From TMED69 sp036130055 (lineage in GTDB: Bacteria; Pseudomonadota; Gammaproteobacteria; Ga0077536): a DNA stretch of 21,471 bases. Positions 15,573-21,471 of the stretch are shown here, one piece after another. Position 1 is the stretch's first letter; each line of letters begins with the position of its first letter. The translations under genes and the position numbers were made by a program. The stretch is from positions 1-21,471 of the forward strand of contig JAYYOR010000039.1 in NCBI GenBank assembly GCA_036130055.1, read 5' to 3'. Below the pieces are notes generated by a model. It did no database searches, had not been told where the DNA came from, and saw only the letters and a program-made list of their open reading frames with translations.

Positions 15573-17354
15573 ATGCTCGACTATCACGCTCCTCTTGCCG
15601 AAATGAAGTTTGTCATTAAGAATCTAATTGGTTTAGAGTCTCTTGTCTCTTTGTATGGTAACGATGAATTTACTGAAGAGACTCTCGAAGTAATTCTTAC
15701 TGAAGCTGAGAAATTTGCTAAACATAAGTTAAATCCAATTAATTTTGCTGGTGATAGAGAAGGATGCCACTTAGAAAAGGGAGTCGTTTCAACTGCTAAA
15801 GGTTGGCGGGATGCATATTCTTTCTTTGTGGAGGGTGGTTGGCAAGGATTATCTGTCTCGGAAGAGTTTGGCGGCCAGGGATTGCCAAAAATTGTTTCCA
15901 GCGCTGTGAGCGAAATGTGGGATTCCACAAATATGTCTTTTGCACTTTGCCCACTTTTAACGTCAGGAGCTATTGATGCGATCGAGGCGCATGGCTGTTC
16001 AAGACTTAAACAGCTTTATCTTCATAGGCTTGTGTCTGGAGAATGGACTGGTACGATGAATTTGACAGAGCCACAATCGGGATCGGACCTTAGCAAGGTA
16101 AAGACCCAAGCAATACCTTATTCAGACCACTATAAAATCAAAGGTCAAAAGATATATATAACCTACGGTGACCACGATCTGACTGAAAACATCATTCATT
16201 TGGTTTTAGCGCGCTTACCCGGTGCTCCAGAAGGAACACATGGAATATCATTGTTTTTAGTTCCGAAAATTATCCTTGATTCGAATGGCGAACTTTCAAG
16301 ACCGAATGACCTGAAGTGCCTATCCTTGGAAAACAAGTTGGGAATCCATGCAAGTCCGACTGCTGTGATGCAATTTGGCGATAATGAAGGAGCTGTCGGA
16401 TATCTTATAGGCGAAGAAAATAAGGGATTATCTTATATGTTTACTATGATGAATAATGCTAGGCATGCGGTAGGCCGAGAAGGTCTAGCTTTGAGCGAGG
16501 CCGCTTATCAACTTGCAAAAGATTATTCTCTCAGTCGAATTCAAGGGAAGGTTCCAAAAGTAGCAATTTCAAACACGATAGTAGAGCATCAGGATGTAAA
16601 GAGGATGTTGCTCGAAATTAAAGCAACCACAGAAGCGATGAGGGCTTTAGTGTATTATTGTGCTCATCTTTTGGATGTGGCTGAGAAAGAAAACAATCAA
16701 AACGAGCGTGCGGTTGCACAGAATAGAGCAGACTTTTTAACCCCGGTTGTCAAGGCTTGGTGTACTGATAACGCTCAACACATAACCTCATTAGCTCTAC
16801 AGATTCATGGAGGCATGGGTTTTATTGAGGAAACCGGAATAGCTCAATACGTAAGGGATGCTCGTATCCTTACAATATACGAAGGTACAAATGGGATTCA
16901 AGCCCTAGATCTTCTGTGGCGTAAAACAATTAAAGATAATTTTAGTGCGGCCGACGATTTTGTGGCTGAGATAGAGAAATTTGCGCACCAAGATCTGTCA
17001 AAAGCTGGTTTCCTGAATTTGCAAAATGCGATATTAGAAAGCCTGAAAGATCTCAAAGATGTTATCGATTGGCTTAAAAAAAATAAAAAGAATAAAGAGA
17101 TTTGTAATTCCGCTGCGACTCATTACCTCAAGTTGTTTGGATTGGTATTTGGAGCTTGGATGATGTTTCGTTCGGCAAAATTAATGGAATCTGAAGACGA
17201 CAAAGATCCGGAAAAAGCTACAGTTTCTTTTAAAAAAATGAAAACCGCAGAATTTTACGCCGCTCAGATTCTCCCGAGTACTAAAAGTTTAAGACAGAAG
17301 ATTGTGGATGGCTCAGAAGTAATTGAGCAAATTGATAGTAGAGTTTTTCTGTGA
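15573..17354 (+). CDS. acyl-CoA dehydrogenase with C-terminal extension (DmdC-like)
   Basis: This is an FAD acyl-CoA dehydrogenase of 593 residues, about 200 longer than the short-chain type. The FAD/substrate segment MNLTEPQSGSDL lies at 162-173. The C-terminal core carries QIHGGMGFIEETGIAQYVRDAR (410-431), and the catalytic base is Glu437 in YEGTNGIQ. Residues 450-593 are the extra helical domain found in 3-methylmercaptopropionyl-CoA dehydrogenase (DmdC) and related long enzymes. The substrate is not proven by sequence; fatty acyl-CoA or methylthiopropionyl-CoA are both possible. The ATG has AAAGG seven bases upstream. Its TGA overlaps the GTG of the next gene by four bases, so the two are translated together. 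It appears to lead a five-gene operon. Confidence 0.9.
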   Translation: MLDYHAPLAEMKFVIKNLIGLESLVSLYGNDEFTEETLEVILTEAEKFAKHKLNPINFAGDREGCHLEKGVVSTAKGWRDAYSFFVEGGWQGLSVSEEFGGQGLPKIVSSAVSEMWDSTNMSFALCPLLTSGAIDAIEAHGCSRLKQLYLHRLVSGEWTGTMNLTEPQSGSDLSKVKTQAIPYSDHYKIKGQKIYITYGDHDLTENIIHLVLARLPGAPEGTHGISLFLVPKIILDSNGELSRPNDLKCLSLENKLGIHASPTAVMQFGDNEGAVGYLIGEENKGLSYMFTMMNNARHAVGREGLALSEAAYQLAKDYSLSRIQGKVPKVAISNTIVEHQDVKRMLLEIKATTEAMRALVYYCAHLLDVAEKENNQNERAVAQNRADFLTPVVKAWCTDNAQHITSLALQIHGGMGFIEETGIAQYVRDARILTIYEGTNGIQALDLLWRKTIKDNFSAADDFVAEIEKFAHQDLSKAGFLNLQNAILESLKDLKDVIDWLKKNKKNKEICNSAATHYLKLFGLVFGAWMMFRSAKLMESEDDKDPEKATVSFKKMKTAEFYAAQILPSTKSLRQKIVDGSEVIEQIDSRVFL

Positions 17355-18583
17355 GTCGTCTTAGATTCGTTTTTGATAAAGTTAAAAAAATTTCCTTATC
17401 TTTAACTTATTTATTAGGCAACCGACTGAGAGCGAGCTGCTTAAACATCCACGACTTTAGGAAAGCCAGTCGATGGTTGTTGCCCAAACCCATCTATGGC
17501 TATTTAGATGGAGGTGCAGATGATGAAGTCACTCTTAGAAATAATAGTGGTGACTTCAGTAATTATGATCTTTTGCCTAGATACCTAGTCGACGTAAGTT
17601 CAGTTGATACAACAACTCAAGTTATGGGTGCTGATATCAATTTCCCATTGATATTAAGTCCTACGGGTATGTCTAGATTATTTCATCATGATGGAGAGCT
17701 GGCTGTAGCGAGAGCTGCGGAAGAGGCGGGATTGGTATACTCACTTTCTACTTTGAGCACCTACAGTATAGAGGAAGTAGCTGAAGTTTCCAGTGTGCCA
17801 AAGTGGTTCCAGATATACGTATTCAAGGACAGAACGCTGATCACGGAATTTTTTGACCGCTGCCGTAAATCTGATTTTGTAGGTATGACTTTGACGATAG
17901 ATGTTCCACCGCAAGGTAATAGAGAAAAAGATGTGAGATATGGACTTACAATCCCACCTAAAATTAATCTAGCACGAATTATAGATTATTTGCTAACACC
18001 GCTTTGGTCGATCAACTATTCTTTGGGAGATAAATTTCAATTGGCAAACGTTAGTCATAGAGCCCCGGTTGATAGTGCTGATTTGATGACTCTTATTAAA
18101 TATCTTCATAATCAATTTGATTTTTCGGTCTCATGGGAAGATGCGGAGGAAATGATTCAAATCTGGGATGGACCCTTCGCTATTAAAGGAATATCATCAG
18201 TTTTTGATGCTAAAAAAGCTGTCGAAATTGGCGCATCAACCTTAATATTATCTAACCACGGAGGTCGGCAATTAGATTCCGCTGTTACTCCAATATCATT
18301 ACTACCAGAGGTTAGAAGGGCTGTAGGAGATGATATTGAATTGGTTCTGGATGGAGGAGTTCGTCGAGGTTCAGATATTTTCAAGGCCCTAGCTTTAGGA
18401 GCCGATGCTTGTTCAATAGGGCGTCCTTACCTTTATGGATTAGCTACTAATGGTCAGGACGGCGTGACCACAGTTTTAGATATTTTAAAAACTGAATTTG
18501 AACGAACTATGGGTTTGATGGGTGTCACTAATGTTAAAAACATTAAAAGAGATTGTCTAAGGAGTAGGAAACATTTTGACTGA
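17351..18583 (+). CDS. FMN-dependent alpha-hydroxyacid oxidase/dehydrogenase (LldD-like)
   Basis: This is a TIM-barrel flavoenzyme of 410 residues that oxidises L-2-hydroxy acids to 2-keto acids. Family motifs are all present: YLDGGADDEVTLRNN (51-65), QIYVFKDR (154-161), TIDVPPQGNREKDVR (182-196), Lys279 in FAIKGI, the catalytic His303 and Arg306 in SNHGGRQLD, LDGGVRRGSD (333-342) and GRPY (357-360). About 30 basic and hydrophobic residues precede the usual domain start and may help membrane association. The substrate could be lactate, mandelate, glycolate or longer hydroxy acids; neighbouring metY makes a methylthio hydroxy acid worth testing. It starts at a GTG sharing four bases with the upstream stop and ends eight bases inside the next gene. 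Confidence 0.9.
   Translation: MSRLRFVFDKVKKISLSLTYLLGNRLRASCLNIHDFRKASRWLLPKPIYGYLDGGADDEVTLRNNSGDFSNYDLLPRYLVDVSSVDTTTQVMGADINFPLILSPTGMSRLFHHDGELAVARAAEEAGLVYSLSTLSTYSIEEVAEVSSVPKWFQIYVFKDRTLITEFFDRCRKSDFVGMTLTIDVPPQGNREKDVRYGLTIPPKINLARIIDYLLTPLWSINYSLGDKFQLANVSHRAPVDSADLMTLIKYLHNQFDFSVSWEDAEEMIQIWDGPFAIKGISSVFDAKKAVEIGASTLILSNHGGRQLDSAVTPISLLPEVRRAVGDDIELVLDGGVRRGSDIFKALALGADACSIGRPYLYGLATNGQDGVTTVLDILKTEFERTMGLMGVTNVKNIKRDCLRSRKHFD
18559..18570 (+). promoter_or_regulatory. ribosome-binding site for an overlapping TTG start
   Basis: AAGGAG and AGGA lie 6-11 bases before the TTG at 18576. The next in-frame ATG at 18594 is too far from them, so the TTG, inside the end of the upstream gene, is the better start. 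Confidence 0.6.
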
Positions 18584-19046
18584 AGACGAGTTCATGTTGG
18601 ATACTTTTTATCGATTCAAGAAATTTGCTATCGTGGGCATTTCTCGAACGTGGCAAAGACCAAGTAATTTTGTTGGCAAATATCTTTTATATCATGGATA
18701 TTCTGTGTACCCAGTAAATCCAAAATATACAAGTGTATTAGGTCAACGATGTTTTCCACGTTTGTCTGACGTAGTTGACTCCATTGAAGTGGTAATTTGT
18801 TTCAGGCGGGCCGACTCGTTACTTCAATTATTGCCAGAATTTAACAAAAAAAAGGTTAAAGTACTGTGGCTACAACTGGGGATTATATGCGAAAAGGTAA
18901 AAGCTGAAGCTGAGGCATTGGGTATTCAAGTGGTAATGGACAGGTGTATAAAAATTGAACATGCTCGTCTGTTCGGGGGCCTGAATTTTATGGGTGTAAA
19001 TACAAAAGTAATAAGTTCAAAACGAAGTAGAATAGTTTTCAATTGA
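18576..19046 (+). CDS. CoA-binding domain protein (YccU-like)
   Basis: This is a small Rossmann-fold protein of 156 residues of the CoA_binding/YccU family. KFAIVGISRTWQRPSNFVGKY (16-36) is the phosphate-binding turn, followed by HGYSVYPVNPKY (40-51) and the VLWLQLGI strand (95-102). The last third, MDRCIKIEHARLF, is the conserved C-terminal family segment. Members bind CoA in vitro but have no assigned reaction. Relatives are often found beside sulfhydrylase genes of methionine synthesis, which fits the neighbour here. It starts at a TTG eight bases inside the upstream oxidase gene and ends with a four-base TTGA overlap with the next gene, so it is tightly coupled on both sides. Confidence 0.85.
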   Translation: MTEDEFMLDTFYRFKKFAIVGISRTWQRPSNFVGKYLLYHGYSVYPVNPKYTSVLGQRCFPRLSDVVDSIEVVICFRRADSLLQLLPEFNKKKVKVLWLQLGIICEKVKAEAEALGIQVVMDRCIKIEHARLFGGLNFMGVNTKVISSKRSRIVFN

Positions 19047-20350
19047 GTAAAAAGATCGAAGCAAATAGAGATTATGGTTTTGAAACAAGGTGTCTTCATG
19101 CAGGCCATATTCCTGACGCCGCCACTGGTTCAAGAGCGGTGCCTATTTACCAAACTAGTTCTTATGTCTTTGATGACTCAGAACACGCTGCTAGTCTTTT
19201 TAATCTACAAACTTTTGGAAATGTCTATGCGCGTATCAGTAATCCAACCACTTCAGTTTTTGAGGAAAGGGTTGCATCAATTGAAGAAGGGAGAGCTGCT
19301 GTTGCACTGAGCTCGGGGATGGCAGCCATTACCGTAGTTTTTACAGCACTATGTCAGACTGGTGATCATATAGTTGCTTCGAGAGCATTATACGGTGGAA
19401 CACATTCTCTACTTACTGGTAGCCTTAAGAAATTTGGAATTGAAGCGACTTTAGTTGACCCTAACTCGGCCCCGGCTTTTAAAGAAGCCTTAAGACCAAA
19501 TACCAAAGCAATATACGTTGAGACAATTGGGAATCCTGCTATAAATATTGTGGATTTGGGGGAAGTAGCTAAGGTGGCTCATTCGGCAGGCATCCCGTTA
19601 ATTGTTGATAATACCTTTCCCACTCCCTTTCTTTGTAAACCAATAAAATGGGGTGCAGACATTGTGGTTCACTCTGCGACAAAATTTATAGGTGGCCATG
19701 GAACGGCTTTAGGAGGTGTAGTTGTGGAATCTGGAAATTTCCCTTGGGATAACGGCAAATTCCCTTGCATGACGGAAGCTTCCTCTGATTATCATAACAT
19801 CAAATTTTTCGAAACTTTTGGAGATTTTGCCTTTACCATGAAAATTCGGATGGAGCAGCTGCGGGTTTTAGGCCCCGCTATAAGTCCGTTTAATTCATTT
19901 TTGTTGCTACAAGGTTTAGAGACTTTGCCATTAAGGATGGAAAGGCATTGTGACAACGCACTTAAGGTTGCAAAATTTCTCGAACAACACCCTAAAATCA
20001 AATGGGTAAATTATCCCGGACTAAAAAATGATAAGTACAATGCGTTAGCTAAACGCTATCTTCCAAGAGGTGCTGGAAGTGTTTTAAGTTTTGGTATCGA
20101 TGGTGGGGTTGAGGCAGGAAAGCGTTTTATTGAAAACTTAACATTTTTAAGCCATTTGGCTAACGTTGGTGATGCAAAAACCTTAGTGATCCATCCGGCA
20201 TCCACCACTCATAGACAGATGAATTCCGAGCAACAGCTCAAATCAGGAATACTACCTGAGTTGATAAGAATTTCTGTTGGTTTGGAGACAGTCGATGATA
20301 TAATTTGGGATATAGAGAATTCTATTTCTATCGCGGTTAGTTCAATATGA
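19043..20350 (+). CDS. metY: O-acetylhomoserine sulfhydrylase (aminocarboxypropyltransferase)
   Basis: This is a PLP enzyme of 435 residues of the Cys/Met metabolism family. It joins O-acetylhomoserine with sulfide to give homocysteine, or with methanethiol to give methionine directly. The start TRCLHAGHIPD (16-26) and SRAVPIYQTSSYVF (30-43) are family hallmarks. YARISNPTT (62-70) and SSGMAA (90-95) bind PLP phosphate. VDNTFPTPF (188-196) precedes the Schiff-base lysine Lys214 in SATKFIGGHG. Length and the FNSFLLLQGLETLPLRM segment favour MetY over the shorter cystathionine gamma-synthase and methionine gamma-lyase. A lyase activity cannot be excluded. The start is a TTG sharing four bases with the upstream stop. 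The permease gene begins seven bases downstream. Confidence 0.9.
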   Translation: MSKKIEANRDYGFETRCLHAGHIPDAATGSRAVPIYQTSSYVFDDSEHAASLFNLQTFGNVYARISNPTTSVFEERVASIEEGRAAVALSSGMAAITVVFTALCQTGDHIVASRALYGGTHSLLTGSLKKFGIEATLVDPNSAPAFKEALRPNTKAIYVETIGNPAINIVDLGEVAKVAHSAGIPLIVDNTFPTPFLCKPIKWGADIVVHSATKFIGGHGTALGGVVVESGNFPWDNGKFPCMTEASSDYHNIKFFETFGDFAFTMKIRMEQLRVLGPAISPFNSFLLLQGLETLPLRMERHCDNALKVAKFLEQHPKIKWVNYPGLKNDKYNALAKRYLPRGAGSVLSFGIDGGVEAGKRFIENLTFLSHLANVGDAKTLVIHPASTTHRQMNSEQQLKSGILPELIRISVGLETVDDIIWDIENSISIAVSSI

Positions 20351-20357
20351 CAACAAA

Positions 20358-21471
20358 ATGAGTGCACCAACTCCCGACAAGCTCAGTGGTTGGCAAGTAT
20401 TATCAATCGCTTTCGGAGCGATGATTGGATGGTCTTGGATTTTACTTACAAGTACATGGATTGTAAAAGCTGGTGTACTTGGAGCTGTCGTCGCAATACT
20501 TGCAGTTGGGTTGGCTATCCTGTTAATTGCTGGAATCTACGGAGAGTTGGCGTCAGTTTTTACCGAAAATGGCGGAGAACACATCTATACAAAGATAATA
20601 TTGGGCCCAATGGCATCGTTTATCTGCTCGTGGTTATTATTACTTGGCTATGTAAGTGTGGTAGCTTTTGAGATCGTTGTTTTTCCATTAGTAGTTAGTT
20701 ATTTGTTTCCGTCCATTAATATGATTTTACTGTGGAATTTTAATGGTTTTGATGTTTACTTAGGCCAAGTGATTGTCGGTCTACTCGCGGGCTTCGTGCT
20801 GACTATTATTAATTCACATGGAATTATGTTGTCCGCAAAACTGCAAGCCTCAGTTACCCTCTTAATTGTAATAGCGGGATTTTTTCTTGTGGTTGGTGCT
20901 TTTAACTATGAACTTAAAACACCACTTGTTGATTTAGGTTTTGATCTTAAGGGTACTTTCGGGGTGGCAATAATGGTTCCAATGATGTTCGTAGGTTTTG
21001 ATATAATTGCACAAACAGCAAAAGAGATTCGTGTTGACCAGAAAAAAATTGGCATCCTAATCATTTCCTCGGTAATTTGCGGGGTTATTTTTTATGCTTC
21101 GATTATTGTTTCGGTTGGTTCGGTGCTGGGTTCTGAGGCCCAGCAATTTGAATTATCTACGGCTATAGCGGCTGAGAGAGCCTGGGCTTGGTTGCCAGCA
21201 AAGTTCATATTGATTTTCGGAGGGATTGCCGGAATAATTACAACCTGGAATGGTTTCTTGTTAGGGGCCAGCAGATTGATGAGCTCTATGGCAATCGATA
21301 GACAGCTACCGCATTGGTTAGTAGACAAACCTTCTAGCTTCATGATTCAAAATTCAAGGAGATCCCTGTGGTTTATATTTTTTGTAACAGGTACGGCCCC
21401 GCTCTTTGGACAGGCAACCTTGATTTGGTTTATTAATGCCGGGGGTGTCGGAGTCGTGATTGCTTATATTT
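20358..21471 (+). CDS. APC-family amino acid/amine permease (partial, runs off the window)
   Basis: An open frame of 371 codons begins at the ATG at 20358 and continues without a stop to the window end, so the C-terminus is missing. The translation starts MSAPTPDKLSGWQVLSIAFG and shows the first APC helix with GAMIGWSW. The conserved helix 2-3 loop YGELASVFTENGGEHIY and the loop GFDIIAQTAKEIRVDQKKIG, typical of the amino acid-polyamine-organocation superfamily, follow. About ten hydrophobic segments can be seen in the available part. The substrate is not readable; amino acids or related amines are expected. It follows metY by seven bases, so it is probably the operon's transporter. Confidence 0.87.
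   Translation, partial: MSAPTPDKLSGWQVLSIAFGAMIGWSWILLTSTWIVKAGVLGAVVAILAVGLAILLIAGIYGELASVFTENGGEHIYTKIILGPMASFICSWLLLLGYVSVVAFEIVVFPLVVSYLFPSINMILLWNFNGFDVYLGQVIVGLLAGFVLTIINSHGIMLSAKLQASVTLLIVIAGFFLVVGAFNYELKTPLVDLGFDLKGTFGVAIMVPMMFVGFDIIAQTAKEIRVDQKKIGILIISSVICGVIFYASIIVSVGSVLGSEAQQFELSTAIAAERAWAWLPAKFILIFGGIAGIITTWNGFLLGASRLMSSMAIDRQLPHWLVDKPSSFMIQNSRRSLWFIFFVTGTAPLFGQATLIWFINAGGVGVVIAYI

Noticed and set aside
20390..20671. Open frame of 93 codons after metY
   Set aside because: It is a shadow in another frame of the APC permease gene, whose own frame stays open to the window end and carries clear family motifs.

Overview
This is an AT-rich bacterial chromosomal segment with dense, ordinary-looking gene content. 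It holds 17 protein genes, the last cut by the window edge, plus one tRNA. It carries no rRNA, insertion sequence, phage or CRISPR signature. The gene families point to a proteobacterium, most likely a marine or free-living aerobic heterotroph: acyl-CoA dehydrogenase with the long C-terminal domain, FMN-dependent 2-hydroxyacid oxidase, squalene-hopene cyclase, RhlE-type helicase, COG0523 GTPase with DUF1826, GFA-family protein. I cannot settle alpha versus gamma from sequence alone. TTG and GTG starts are common.

Left part (1-4900). A 365-base AT-rich leader is followed by a cupin gene and a crotonase gene, probably co-transcribed. They converge on a D-2-hydroxyacid dehydrogenase on the minus strand. 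Next come a tRNA-Leu(UAA) with encoded CCA, a minus-strand GFA/CENP-V-type zinc protein, and a DEAD-box RNA helicase of the RhlE type.

Middle part (5150-13014). A stand-alone class I glutamine amidotransferase converges on a three-gene minus-strand operon: COG0523/CobW GTPase, then DUF1826, then iron-containing alcohol dehydrogenase. A near-perfect dyad shaped like a Zur operator lies inside the predicted promoter of this operon. The set therefore looks like a zinc-starvation response in which an iron enzyme may stand in for zinc alcohol dehydrogenases. Two small plus-strand genes follow (SgcJ/EcaC-like and a VOC-fold protein), then a fused PabB-PabC enzyme for p-aminobenzoate synthesis. The fusion overlaps tail-to-tail with an exported cyclase-family (KynB-like) hydrolase.

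Right part (13431-21471). A squalene-hopene cyclase gene is followed 78 bases later by a tightly coupled operon. Its genes are a long DmdC-like acyl-CoA dehydrogenase, an FMN 2-hydroxyacid oxidase, a YccU-type CoA-binding protein, an O-acetylhomoserine sulfhydrylase (MetY) and an APC-family permease that runs off the window. Stop and start codons overlap at three of the four junctions. The combination suggests that acyl-CoA or 2-hydroxyacid oxidation is linked to thiol capture into methionine. That pathway reading is inference.
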